This document shows positions 45,635-54,494 of a DNA stretch of 64,000 nucleotides, one piece after another. The notes under the pieces were generated by a model that saw only the letters and a program-made list of their open reading frames with translations, was not told where the DNA came from and did no database searches. The stretch is from Bosea sp. 685 (GTDB lineage: Bacteria > Pseudomonadota > Alphaproteobacteria > Rhizobiales > Beijerinckiaceae), in assembly GCF_031884435.1 (NCBI RefSeq), contig NZ_CP134779.1, forward strand, positions 5,022,001 to 5,086,000, written 5' to 3'. The translations under genes were made by a program, and so were the position numbers. Each line of letters begins with the position of its first letter. Within the stretch, counting starts at the first letter, position 1.

Positions 45635-48264
45635 CGTTCGACCTCATCCCGTTGTATGGCCATGTTCCTGGACCTGGCGGTCCCTCTCGCCCGGCCGAGG
45701 ACCAACGAGCGCAAAATGTCTTGCCGGTTGTCGCTAGTCCATTTCGGCATCTCGAACGTCGCGCCCAGCCAGCCGGACAGGATGGTTGCATCCTCCGGCC
45801 TGCAGCCGGTCACGTAGCGGCGGGCGCCAAGGTTCGCGAAATCCAATGCGGGGCCACAGCCGTTCCGCAGCATGAGGTAACGGGTGATCTGGACTGGAAG
45901 CGCGCCTGCAAGCGAAAGACGCTCGACGAGCCCCTGGTCGCCGATGAAGCGAAAGGCCGGCTTCCCCGCCAGCCGATGGGCCATCAGTATCGCGGCCGAT
46001 CGCCCATCGAGCAGGTGTTTGACGTCGTTGCCGGTCGTCACGCGATAGACGTCGGCTGCGTTCGGCTTGAGGGTCGTCAGCCTTTCGAGTCGGACCGCCC
46101 CGGCGTCGGCTCGATCGCCTTTCGCGAAGCGTCCCGAAGACCAGTTCCAGGACGACGCGACGATGCGATGGTTCTCGCTGTAGAGGGTCGGTCGAAACTG
46201 GATCGCCGATCCCTGTAGCGGGACCTCGACCTGGGCTCTTCGCAGGTCCATCTGCATCGCTGCCGCGAAGGCTTCGGGCTGCGTGCCTTTGACGTTGCCG
46301 GACGGAATGGCCCAGCCGGCGGCCGACCTACGCCACTCGACCGTCCCCCCCATCTCCTTGGCCGTGCGCTCGAAGCGACGACGCGTGAGTTCGGGAACGG
46401 CGCCATCGAGCAGGAGCGCGTCGCCCTTCGGATACGCCAGCAAGCGCGGTGGCCGCAGGAACCAGCGTCGGGCTCGCCAATGGCGCGAGACCCGTGGTTC
46501 CATCCAGCCGCTGTCGGCCAGCAATTGAAGCACGTCCCAGACCGCGTAGGGCGTCGGCAGGCGGGGAGCGATCAGCCCGACGATGTCCTGTTCGGACCAA
46601 CCTCGCCTGCCTTTCGCGAACACCGCCTCAAGCAGATCCATGAAAGCGGCATCGGTCACGCCCCCGGCCCAGTGCGGGTCGACGAGATCTACGGCCGACG
46701 GCGTGCACGCCGTCAGACTAGGCTCGTCCGGGCGCCAACCGTCGGCCAGTTCGTCGGGCTCGATGAAGGGGAATTCCCTGGCATGGGGCTCGAACACCAG
46801 GTTCGGCTCGGCCTGAACCACCCCGCCTTCGGCTACGGCGATCCTCCAGACCCCTTCGATCGGACCATCGGCGGCCAACCGAACGAGACGACCGTCGATC
46901 GAAGCCGTCACCGAGCCGTGCGATCCGTCGAATGCAGTGGGCGTGGCGGCGCAACCCTCGGCCGCCTCGATGACGGGGAGGAAGCCCGGGCGGCCCAAAT
47001 AGGCCTTGTCCATCCTGATGCCGCCGGCCACCCGAACCCTTGCCAGTTCTGGCGCGGGATCCGGCCGTCGACCCGTCAGCCGATGGATGACACCGAGCGC
47101 CTGCGCATGCGTGACCCCGTCAAGAAGGCACCAGCCATCCTTCCCGGCGCGCGGGAGATCGTGCTTGCGGAGGTGATCGTCCCGCACAAGCAGACGGACG
47201 TTCGCTCCGGTGGGCACGCGCTCGGCTCGCCAGAGACCCCACTCGATCTCCGAGAACGGCAAGACACCGTCAGCGAAGCTGCGCGCCAGCGAAGGCGGGA
47301 CGGACGGAGGCGGGCTCGCGAGAAGATCCAGGATTTCGTCGCGAGCCGCAGCGATGCTGACGACGTCCTGGTCGGAGGAAAGCTGGACCTGTCCGGTCAG
47401 CCTCTGGATCACGCGTCCGATATCTGTCCGAACCGAATAGGCGTGCTGGCCGTCGGAGTCTGTCGTGAGGTCTATCTCGAACGTCGCATCAACGCCTGGA
47501 CCTGGCGCCGCCTGCCGCAAGCCCAGGACGCCGACCCAAAAGGGGTGGTCCGCGAGCAGGCGCTCCCCGAGCTGGCGCCTGGCGTGAAAATCATTGAACG
47601 CATGAAGAAAGCCGGCTGACCAGTTGAGACCGAGTTCCGGCACGACGATGGAGATTAGCTCGCTTGCGCTGGGAGACGGCAAGTCGCCGAAATGACCGAA
47701 CAGGCGGTTCATCTTGCCGAGATCGTGTCGGGAGGGAAAGGCGATGCGGATGGAATAGCCGATCTGCTTCATCGTCCCGTAGTCGGGCAAGACGACATTG
47801 CGATAGCCTTGGCCCGTGCTGCGCTTGCTCTCGATCCACCTGGGCAGCTTCTCCCACAGTAGTCTGAGGCCCGTGAGGGATCGGATGCCTTGACCCATCT
47901 TCAGGATATCCTGCAGGCGGTCGCGGTAATCCCCGGATGAAGCGACTTCCGGCGCAACAGATGCGACATGGCAGGACAAGACCAGGTAGCTGAAGAAGCC
48001 GGGGACCCGCAGACCGATGGGGGGCGGGAGCGACTGGCCATGGGTCAACGCATCGATCAACGCTTTCCGTTCGAAGATCTTGAGGAACCCTTCGAGGGCC
48101 TCTGCAGCTTCGCTCGGCCCTTTGCCGACAGCACGCGCAAGCTCGACGCCCGACACATCGAGGAAAGAGAGCGGCGCGGATCCGAACCCGCCGTCGGAAC
48201 GGAGGTAGTGTCGCGTCAGCGCCTCCTCCCACCTCCAGAACGGCGTCATGTTCGGCAGGGTCAT
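45628..48264 (-). CDS. druF: DruF-position protein of Druantia type II
   Basis: 878 residues from ATG 48264, which overlaps the methyltransferase stop as ATGA (48264-48261); the open frame further upstream lies inside the methyltransferase gene. The N-terminus (MTPFWRWEEALTRHYLRSDGG) is followed by helical and then mixed regions with no nucleotide-binding or nuclease motif I recognise. A winged-helix-like stretch (GWSEQDIVGLIAPRLPTPYAVWDVLQLLADSGWMEPRVSRHWRARRWFL) occurs near 560-610. It overlaps the next gene by 7 bp. Known DruF proteins also lack annotated domains. Assigned by gene order. Confidence 0.7.
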   Translation of the reverse strand: MTLPNMTPFWRWEEALTRHYLRSDGGFGSAPLSFLDVSGVELARAVGKGPSEAAEALEGFLKIFERKALIDALTHGQSLPPPIGLRVPGFFSYLVLSCHVASVAPEVASSGDYRDRLQDILKMGQGIRSLTGLRLLWEKLPRWIESKRSTGQGYRNVVLPDYGTMKQIGYSIRIAFPSRHDLGKMNRLFGHFGDLPSPSASELISIVVPELGLNWSAGFLHAFNDFHARRQLGERLLADHPFWVGVLGLRQAAPGPGVDATFEIDLTTDSDGQHAYSVRTDIGRVIQRLTGQVQLSSDQDVVSIAAARDEILDLLASPPPSVPPSLARSFADGVLPFSEIEWGLWRAERVPTGANVRLLVRDDHLRKHDLPRAGKDGWCLLDGVTHAQALGVIHRLTGRRPDPAPELARVRVAGGIRMDKAYLGRPGFLPVIEAAEGCAATPTAFDGSHGSVTASIDGRLVRLAADGPIEGVWRIAVAEGGVVQAEPNLVFEPHAREFPFIEPDELADGWRPDEPSLTACTPSAVDLVDPHWAGGVTDAAFMDLLEAVFAKGRRGWSEQDIVGLIAPRLPTPYAVWDVLQLLADSGWMEPRVSRHWRARRWFLRPPRLLAYPKGDALLLDGAVPELTRRRFERTAKEMGGTVEWRRSAAGWAIPSGNVKGTQPEAFAAAMQMDLRRAQVEVPLQGSAIQFRPTLYSENHRIVASSWNWSSGRFAKGDRADAGAVRLERLTTLKPNAADVYRVTTGNDVKHLLDGRSAAILMAHRLAGKPAFRFIGDQGLVERLSLAGALPVQITRYLMLRNGCGPALDFANLGARRYVTGCRPEDATILSGWLGATFEMPKWTSDNRQDILRSLVLGRARGTARSRNMAIQRDEVERC

Positions 48265-49349
48265 GTCTGTGCCGGATGACCCTGCACGTGTCGCAGGACG
48301 CTTCGTCCGATCGCCTCGCCGAGCTTCACCGGCACCGCGTTTCCGATCAGCCGCCCGATCGTTTTCCGCGCGATCGGTTCGCCGGGCTTCACGAAGCGGT
48401 ATTCCGGCGGGAAGGACTGGAGGATTGCCCCTTCGCGAAGCGAGATCGCCCGATCCTGGACCGGGTGCCCGAAGCGTCCGCTGCCGAAGCCATAATACTG
48501 GGTCGTGATCGTCGGAGCGGGCTCGTCCCAAGGCATGCGACCATAGACGCCGGGATAGGTCTTGCCGGTATCCTTGTCGTGGCACTTGGCCACCAGGTCG
48601 GCCGGCCAGTCGCGCCAGGTTCCACCGGGCCTCGATGCGCGGATGCGCTTGAGGTTGATCGGTGCCAGGTCGGCAGCGCTGTGAAGCGGATCTCCCGGCC
48701 AGCTCTCGCCGGCCTCGATGCGCGGCAGGTGACCGATGACGTCCCGGACGGTCGCGCTCGCCGTCTCCTCGGCATCGAGCAGCTCGATGGGCCCAAGCTT
48801 GGACGCCAGCAGCACCATGCGGCGACGGGCCTGCGGGACGCCGTAGCGGACGCATTCCACCACTTGATGGGAGACCGTGAAGCCGTTGTCCTCAAGCGAC
48901 CGCACGAAATCCTGGAAGACGGTCTCGCGCTCGACCTGGGGGACGTTCTCCATCGTCACGATGTTGGCGTCGGCCTCGACGACAAGGCGGCCGAACTCGG
49001 CCAGCAGGTTCCAGCGGCTGTCCTCGGACGGCTTGCGCGCCTGGCTGTAGGTCGAGAAGGGCTGGCAGGGCGCGCAACCGGCGAGCAGCCGGAAACGAGC
49101 GTTGCCGAATGCCGCGCAGATCTCCCCCCCGGTCACCTCCGATACCGACTTGGGCAGGAAGGCCGCTTCGTTGTTGGCCGTGTAGGGATACTCGCAATCC
49201 GGATCGAGATCGACGCCAAGGCGCACGTCGATGCCGGCGCGCGCCATTCCGTGGGTCAGTCCGCCTGCGCCGCAGAACAGGTCGACAGCCACGACGCTAG
49301 TCGAAGCGGCGGGCGCTGGTTTAGCTGGCTTCTTGGGTAGACGTGGCAC
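48261..49349 (-). CDS. druM: C5-cytosine DNA methyltransferase, DruM position
   Basis: 362 residues from GTG 49349, with AGGA 8 nt upstream. Motif I AVDLFCGAGGLTHGM, motif IV LAGCAPCQPFSTYSQA with the catalytic Cys, motif VI TMENVPQV, motif VIII QARRRMVLLAS, motif X GRLIGNAVP. First gene of the overlapping operon M-F-G-E-vsr, the order of Druantia type II. It is clearly related to the methyltransferase at 34555 (shared blocks in the target-recognition half), suggesting paralogy or a common donor pool. Confidence 0.88.
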   Translation of the reverse strand: MPRLPKKPAKPAPAASTSVVAVDLFCGAGGLTHGMARAGIDVRLGVDLDPDCEYPYTANNEAAFLPKSVSEVTGGEICAAFGNARFRLLAGCAPCQPFSTYSQARKPSEDSRWNLLAEFGRLVVEADANIVTMENVPQVERETVFQDFVRSLEDNGFTVSHQVVECVRYGVPQARRRMVLLASKLGPIELLDAEETASATVRDVIGHLPRIEAGESWPGDPLHSAADLAPINLKRIRASRPGGTWRDWPADLVAKCHDKDTGKTYPGVYGRMPWDEPAPTITTQYYGFGSGRFGHPVQDRAISLREGAILQSFPPEYRFVKPGEPIARKTIGRLIGNAVPVKLGEAIGRSVLRHVQGHPAQT

Positions 49350-49607
49350 GCGCGAATCCTAATCTTTCCAATTGCGCGCATGATGCCATGGGGACACGCA
49401 AACGAAAGAGTCATTGCCCGCGAAAGTTATGGATGATGAACCGTCCTTTCGTAGGGCGGCTCACTTTGATAGCGGTGCGCGGCGATTGTGCAACGTTGAA
49501 AGCCTGCTCCTGCAGGGTCGCTAATGGATTGGCCGGGACGAAAGGGTCCGGGTTGGGATTCGGCGCGGCGGCGTGCGAGTCTGCGGTATGCGTACTGGCG
49601 ATGTCGT
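49350..49607. other. Region upstream of the Druantia operon, no firm gene
   Basis: The promoter of the operon should be here. A minus-strand frame (49411-49617, TLQEQAFNVAQSPRTAIKVSRPTKGRFIIHNFRG) is protein-like but has no proper start and enters the IS630 remnant, so it may be another severed 3' end. Confidence 0.35.
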
Positions 49608-49898
49608 CCACCCACAAGCCACAAGGTGATCGAATGGCTGGGCCAACATACCCGCTGGACGTTCCACTTCACGCCCACCTCCGCCAGCTGGCTCAACGCC
49701 GTCGAGGGCTTTTTCGCCATCCTCACCAGGCGTCGTCTCAAGCGGGGCGTTTTCAAGGGCATCGTCGATCTACAGGTCGCCATTCACCGCTTCGTGGTCG
49801 ACCACAACCAGCAGTCAAAGCCCTTCGTCTGGACCACCGATCCCGACAAAATCATCGCCGCCGCGCGCGGTCACCAGGTGCTGGAGCCGATCCGCTAA
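49608..49898 (+). pseudogene. IS630-family transposase, C-terminal fragment
   Basis: SHKVIEWLGQHTRWTFHFTPTSASWLNAVEGFFAILTRRRLKRGVF...RFVVDHNQQSKPFVWTTDPDKIIAAARGHQVLEPIR is the conserved DDE_3 end of IS630 transposases, including the catalytic Glu in LNAVEGFF. The first two catalytic Asp residues and the HTH are missing. The frame upstream to 49524 is unrelated sequence. Confidence 0.88.
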
Positions 49899-50073
49899 CC
49901 TTGGCCATGGCAGTGCAGTGGTTCGCGCCGAATGTCCGCTCTCCGGAACGCGACCAACGGGAAAGTTCGACCCAGAGCAGAAGTTGAGAACGTCCGGTTC
50001 CAGGCAAGCGATAAAGTGCGTTTTAATCAAACTGGCCCGCTCGGTTTCCAAGGAAATGCCGAGCATCCGGCTG

Positions 50074-50375
50074 TCAGAACGGGTTGACGTAGTTGGTTAT
50101 GGCGATCTGCCGGAGCAGGACCTTCCGGATCACGTGCGCCGCGGCGATCCTGTCGGTGAAGATGGCCGCATCGCCCGCGCTGCCCGCCGGCAGGGTCCGC
50201 GCGAAGGCGTCGTCGTCGAGCTTGACCCGGACGACGAACGGCGCCGCCTCGATAGCTTTCGGCGTCGCCGCCGAACCGGAAGTCTGCACCTGGCCCGTGG
50301 CGACGGCCTGAAGGACGCTCTCGACCTTGCCCGTTTGTACGGTGCCGGGAGCGACCATTTTTACATTTAACTGCA
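50074..50375 (-). pseudogene. HlyD-family membrane fusion protein, C-terminal fragment
   Basis: LNVKMVAPGTVQTGKVESVLQAVATGQVQ...APFVVRVKLDDDAFARTLPAGSAGDAAIFTDRIAAAHVIRKVLLRQIAITNYVNPF is the last ~100 residues of a YiaV/HlyD-type periplasmic adaptor. The N-terminal membrane anchor and lipoyl/hairpin domains are gone. Upstream it is joined in frame to IS66 DNA. Confidence 0.75.
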
Positions 50376-50576
50376 GAGCCCCAACAGGGGGATCAATCCG
50401 ATCACGGAAATCCTTCCGCCATTGAAACAGCTGGCTCACGTGAATGCCGGCGGCGCGGCGAGCTCTGACGAGAAAACTCCAGGCTCGAACAATGCTGCGA
50501 CAAGCCGCCCCTTCTCCTCCCGAGACCACCGACTATGGCGCTCGACAGACCTGATCGCCACGATGCGAGACAGCAT
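50376..50576 (-). pseudogene. IS66-family OrfA (TnpA) remnant with frameshift
   Basis: From ATG 50576: MLSRIVAIRSVERHSRWSREEKGRLVAALFEPGVFSSELA, then a one-base shift into ARRAAGIHVSQLFQWRKDF. Together these give the typical IS66 OrfA helix-turn-helix (S-x-V-A-R-R-x-G-I-x-x-S-x-L-x-x-W-R). The end is fused to the HlyD fragment, so this is one edge of an old IS66 insertion. Confidence 0.75.
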
Positions 50577-50788
50577 CATAGTGCTACTCCTAGGATTGCC
50601 TCTAGGAGTATCCCTTCCGCGTCGACAAGCAGCACGCCTCGAGCCAAGGCATACGGCCCGGCTGCGGTGCTTGCGACATCAGCAGAGGCCTCCTCTCTAT
50701 GTATGATGCAAGCCTCTTGCTTAAAATTGGCGCGCATATTATCGCCAATTTGGGCCTTAGGATGCAACTGGAGATTGGGCTGGGGTCG

Positions 50789-51532
50789 ATGATTAGCGTT
50801 CCACTGTCGGAGCAAAGACTTTTGAAACTAGTACGGTCGGAGAAGAAAACGGTGGGCCGCCAGCTAGAATTCCCTTCAGACGAAGTTGTCTCAGAGCACG
50901 CTAACCTGGAGCACCCTCAACGAAGATTAGGCTTAGAGGCCGTGATTGAAGCGGTAGCTCAAGATATCTACGCTGGAAGGCTTGCACCTGGCCAGTGGCT
51001 GAAGCAAATTGATTTGGTCGAGCGTTATCAAGCCAAACGCTTCGACGTCCGGCGGGCGCTCGATAAGCTTGCGGAGAAGCATCTTGTAGAACATCTGCCT
51101 AATCGGGGTTACAAAGTCTATTCGGACAGCGTTCGCCGGGCTGCTGACATCCGAGGTGTATGTACCATCTTAGAAGCAGCTGCGGTAGACGACATCATTG
51201 AACGGGTAAGTGATGATGATGTGGATACTGCATACGCACTCGCCCAGCGTTTTGCGATAATTTTAGAACATGGAACCCCAATAGAGCTCTCTGAGACCAA
51301 ACTTGCCTTTCATAGACACCTCTTCAACCTCTGCGCGAACAAAGAACTTGTTCGCCTGATTTTTGAGTGGCGTGGCCGTTTTGCTCCGACACTGGTGAGT
51401 GAATGCCCGGATCGTATGCAGAACGAGAAGATCAACATCGAGCATTTCGCTATAGTAGATGCGCTCGGCGCACGCGATAGCAAGCGCCTGAGAGAGCTCG
51501 TAAGTTCCCATACACCTCTCAGGGTTCTTTGA
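50789..51532 (+). CDS. GntR-family transcriptional regulator (FadR-like)
   Basis: 247 residues from ATG 50789; earlier in-frame ATGs at 50699 and 50762 are possible. The winged helix is at about 45-110 (VIEAVAQDIYAGRLAPGQWLKQIDLVERYQAKRFDVRRALDKLAEKHLVEHLPNRGYKV). An FCD-type effector domain follows (ILEAAAVDDIIERVSDDDVD...TKLAFHRHLFNLCANKELVRLIFEWR...NIEHFAIVDALGARDSKRLRELVSSH) with the H-x-x-x...H pattern of ligand/metal sites. It is the nearest regulator to the biosynthetic cluster, but 570 bp and the minus-strand ligase separate them, so a link is only possible. Confidence 0.8.
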   Translation: MISVPLSEQRLLKLVRSEKKTVGRQLEFPSDEVVSEHANLEHPQRRLGLEAVIEAVAQDIYAGRLAPGQWLKQIDLVERYQAKRFDVRRALDKLAEKHLVEHLPNRGYKVYSDSVRRAADIRGVCTILEAAAVDDIIERVSDDDVDTAYALAQRFAIILEHGTPIELSETKLAFHRHLFNLCANKELVRLIFEWRGRFAPTLVSECPDRMQNEKINIEHFAIVDALGARDSKRLRELVSSHTPLRVL

Positions 51533-52030
51533 CTCGGTAAAGGATGAACTGTCCTCAGCTATGCGTAGCTTTCACAAGCTATACCCCGGCGGTCGAGCAT
51601 GAACCCAAGCAGCCTGCAGAGCTCGAGACCGCCGCGCTTTCCAAGCGCTAGAGCTCACAGTTTTCTGGGGAGACCGCACTTGTTTCGTGCGGGCCGGTCG
51701 GCACGCAGGCGCGGTTTGTGGACGGCGTGCGTCAGGCAGGGGGGCTGTTTGGCCTTACGACAGCGACGCTCTGCGAGATTAAACGAGCGGGTGCAGTGCA
51801 CGGGCCAAGGTCCGCGCCAGCCCCTGACACCGCGATATGTCACAGGCACAGCGCCAGCGCCCGTCGCTTCGTCTGCCCGAAGGGCGCCAAGCCCGCCGGA
51901 AACGAACCCAGCGCTGGATAAAACTGGGATCAACGTCAACGACAGTCGAAATACCCGACCATGGCGGCGGCCAAACTCACCAGTCTCATTTTACCCTCGC
52001 AATCTCGCGCAAAACTCGCTGACGCTCTAG
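51533..52030. other. Intergenic, no supported gene
   Basis: No recognisable coding sequence on either strand; the frames are Arg/Pro-rich. Base composition changes towards AT at its right end, where the biosynthetic cluster begins. Confidence 0.35.
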
Positions 52031-52073
52031 TGACCTGGAGTGTAAAATCAACACCAGGTCAATGTCCAGGTCA
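52031..52073. repeat. Inverted and direct repeat cluster, possible MerR-type operator
   Basis: TGACCTGG (52031-52038) is inverted against CCAGGTCA at 52054-52061 and again at 52066-52073, the latter two being a 12-bp-spaced direct repeat. The outer arms extend to ACCTGG..TGT / ACA..CCAGGT. On the minus strand two TTGACC hexamers appear. MerR-family sites have this flavour, but the spacing is unusual and no MerR gene is nearby. Confidence 0.3.
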
Positions 52074-52105
52074 ACAGCTACGCAGAAGCAAGAAAGCCTC
52101 CGATC

Positions 52106-53332
52106 TCATCGAGAACTCCAGATCAAACGAACCTTATTGTATGCTTCGTCCGCCGCCGCGGATGCTGCGATTTCAGTGGGCGCCACCGTTAGAACGTGAC
52201 CAAATCGATCTGATCCGCCTCCAAGATAGGTATATTTCTCCCAGAGCCTAAGTCTACTTTTTACATCAGTAACATATTTTGTTTTAATTGCCAAATCTAG
52301 ACCATATATATCAATCGGAACCCCAGATCTATCAATAGATAGATACCGTAATGACGCTGCGTTGTGAGTTGACCGCTCCAAACGCACTTCCTTTCCACAA
52401 GATTGGAGAACGTGCGCCTGTACCAAGTCTATCCCATAACCGACGCGCCCCATTTCCGCGATCATTCCTCCAGGCAACCTCGGATTTACTTCAATAATTT
52501 TGGGCATGTGCTCCCTATCAAGCCTGATCTGAATGTGAGCTGGCCCCCAGGAGATATTAAGCTTCTCTACGGTTTGTTCGACAGCCGATAACACTCGCTT
52601 GGTATGCGGATCACTCCAGTCCATAATTAAATCGCGCCCCGGCGCGAGCGATGATATTCCGCCAGATGGCGTATGTATACTTACTATCTGCGCCTTCCCG
52701 TTAAACGTAGTTACAGCATACTCGCATCCGGGAACATATTCTTCTATCAAAACGTCATCGGTTAATCTAGAAACATAATGCGACCACTCCAACTTATCCT
52801 TCTCATTCGTTATAGAACGAAAATGAGATACAGCTTCTTCTTCGCTATGGCACAATTTCACAAACGCTCCTCCGGCATTTGAGGCGGGTTTGATAATGAC
52901 GGGCAGTCCGTACGCACATATAAATTCATGTATATGATCTGAATTGCGAACTATACGATATTTTGGATTCAGATCCGTTTCCGATGCGAGAGCCTCCCGC
53001 ATTAAGTGCTTTGATTTACAAACTATAACAGAAGAAACGGTCGGTCCGGGCAAATTAAAAGCCACAGCCAGCTCAGCAGCTTGCCGCACATAATAATCAA
53101 ACGTAGAAATTATACCGGATATTTTATGTTCATTCGATAATATTTTTACCTCCCGCAAAAGAGCGGAATAATTATCCGTATCGGCCTGTATAACACACAC
53201 GTTTTGTAAAAATGTATATCTCGACGGGTTAGCTGTAATCAGAATCGGCTGCATTCCCGCATCGATAGACGCTTGCATCGCAGCTTCGCCGGCACCCGCT
53301 TGAGACGCTTCTACAAAAATTACGGTTTCCAT
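52106..53332 (-). CDS. ATP-grasp ligase
   Basis: About 408 residues from ATG 53332 (METVIFVEASQAGAGEAAM); ATG 53356 is also possible. The pre-ATP-grasp Rossmann-like region (ITANPSRYTFL...ISTFDYYVRQAAELA) is followed by the grasp domain. Visible there: ATP lysine VIIKPASNAGGAFV, VLIEEYVPGCEYAV, and metal ligands in IIEVNPRLPGGMI (E-x-N-P-R). It resembles the L-amino-acid ligase/BL00235 branch, which joins a carboxylate to an amine through an acyl phosphate. It likely makes an amide or peptide bond in the cluster product. It follows the methyltransferase gene after about 157 bp on the same strand, an unusually long untranslated gap for this cluster. Confidence 0.82.
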   Translation of the reverse strand: METVIFVEASQAGAGEAAMQASIDAGMQPILITANPSRYTFLQNVCVIQADTDNYSALLREVKILSNEHKISGIISTFDYYVRQAAELAVAFNLPGPTVSSVIVCKSKHLMREALASETDLNPKYRIVRNSDHIHEFICAYGLPVIIKPASNAGGAFVKLCHSEEEAVSHFRSITNEKDKLEWSHYVSRLTDDVLIEEYVPGCEYAVTTFNGKAQIVSIHTPSGGISSLAPGRDLIMDWSDPHTKRVLSAVEQTVEKLNISWGPAHIQIRLDREHMPKIIEVNPRLPGGMIAEMGRVGYGIDLVQAHVLQSCGKEVRLERSTHNAASLRYLSIDRSGVPIDIYGLDLAIKTKYVTDVKSRLRLWEKYTYLGGGSDRFGHVLTVAPTEIAASAAADEAYNKVRLIWSSR

Positions 53333-53489
53333 CGCATCACCCAGTGTTGGTTTCATACGTTCAATTTTTGCGCGCCCATTACGAAGCGCACCTACACCGC
53401 CCCCCTCCATTTCGACGGGGGGCTTATCTCCGCCCGCTGGACGTGCAATGAATGCACTCAAAGGAAGTGTCCGCTTATCATTGCAGGAA

Positions 53490-54494
53490 TTATGATTTTT
53501 TTCCGACTGCAACGAGCGCATCGCGCGCAACTGTCGCGCAGTATTCACTGCCAGTGAATTCAATCGTTATAGCTCCAAACAAACCCTCAACGATAGGCTC
53601 CAAGTTGCGAACTATATCTGACCGATCTTCTCCAATTTTTATTAAATCATACATGTAGTAAAGGTGCATAATAGCGTTTTCTTTTGCCTCGTCAGGCGTT
53701 CGGCCTCTCAGTGTAAACGGATCGTGCATGTCAAAAACATCAAAATCTCTGAATCCCGCCTGTACGAATAATTCCTTCAACTCTTCGCGAGTGAAATGAG
53801 GGTGAGGATGACCTGTACGAGAGTATGGATGAACAACCGCCTCAAACCAATTTGCGGATGGCTTTCCAATTTCAAAATCGTGAAAAGCTATAATCCCGCC
53901 CGGCTTCAGAGTACGGTGAGCTTCTCTTACCGCTATTTCACGATCTTCTCCGGCAATATGATGACTGCCGTACGCAATGAGCACGCCATCAAGTACGTCG
54001 TTTCGAAAAAGACTCCGGGTAGCGGATTGGCGCACGCAACTATACTTATTGCTATAGCACTTATCTATCATATATTTCGATATATCGGCAGTTATGATAT
54101 TTAAATTATCAATCTCCATCGTTTTTGCGAAACGCGCAACAGTTCCATCTCCACCTAATACGTCAAGAACAAAGAAATCGCCGCCTTTAAACATTGTATT
54201 CTTAAAATCGAACAAATTTATTAGATATTCCATGCCAATTCGACGGTTATCAATGGAACGTTGCGCATAATTATAAGCAATTCCGCGTCCACCAACCCCA
54301 TCAACCTCAAATTCCCAAGATTCGTTGTTAATACCATCGACATAAACTTTCATACTATCAGATCTTAGAAAATCTATATCTAACATGTTATAAATTTTCG
54401 GGTGATTCTGGTGCAAATAATCCAGATATTCGTTATAATTCACGCCAGTCAAATATTCTGTCATGGATGCAGGCGTAGACACATTCAAAGACAT
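53490..54494 (-). CDS. SAM-dependent class I methyltransferase
   Basis: 334 residues; start ATG 54494 has GGAGGAG 7 nt upstream. SAM-binding motif I FFVLDVLGGDGTVARFA (about 108-124), acidic strand IITADIS, then NDVLDGVLIAYGSHHI and LKPGGIIAFHDFE, the order of Methyltransf_11/25 enzymes. The N-terminal 100 residues (EYLDYLHQNHPKIYNMLDIDF...) are an extra cap, perhaps for a large or carrier-bound substrate. It probably methylates N, O or C of the cluster product. First gene of the minus-strand pair; divergent from the plus-strand operon. Confidence 0.82.
   Translation of the reverse strand: MSLNVSTPASMTEYLTGVNYNEYLDYLHQNHPKIYNMLDIDFLRSDSMKVYVDGINNESWEFEVDGVGGRGIAYNYAQRSIDNRRIGMEYLINLFDFKNTMFKGGDFFVLDVLGGDGTVARFAKTMEIDNLNIITADISKYMIDKCYSNKYSCVRQSATRSLFRNDVLDGVLIAYGSHHIAGEDREIAVREAHRTLKPGGIIAFHDFEIGKPSANWFEAVVHPYSRTGHPHPHFTREELKELFVQAGFRDFDVFDMHDPFTLRGRTPDEAKENAIMHLYYMYDLIKIGEDRSDIVRNLEPIVEGLFGAITIEFTGSEYCATVARDALVAVGKKS

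Noticed and set aside
43598..47619. Long plus-strand frames opposite the DruG and DruF genes (498 and 379 codons)
   Set aside because: Antisense shadows of the real minus-strand genes; no ribosome-binding sites and no recognisable sequence.
48265..48855. N-terminal extension of the DruF-position gene into the methyltransferase gene
   Set aside because: The ATGA overlap at 48264 is the natural start; the extension is an out-of-frame reading of methyltransferase motifs.
37707..49349. Assignment of the big operon to DISARM class 2
   Set aside because: DISARM has separate DrmA helicase and DrmB DUF1998 proteins plus DrmC phospholipase-D nuclease; here one giant protein has both helicase and DUF1998-type parts and no phospholipase-D motif is present.
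51599..52030. Plus-strand 143-codon frame before the biosynthetic cluster
   Set aside because: Low-complexity Arg/Pro/Ser sequence, no start signal.
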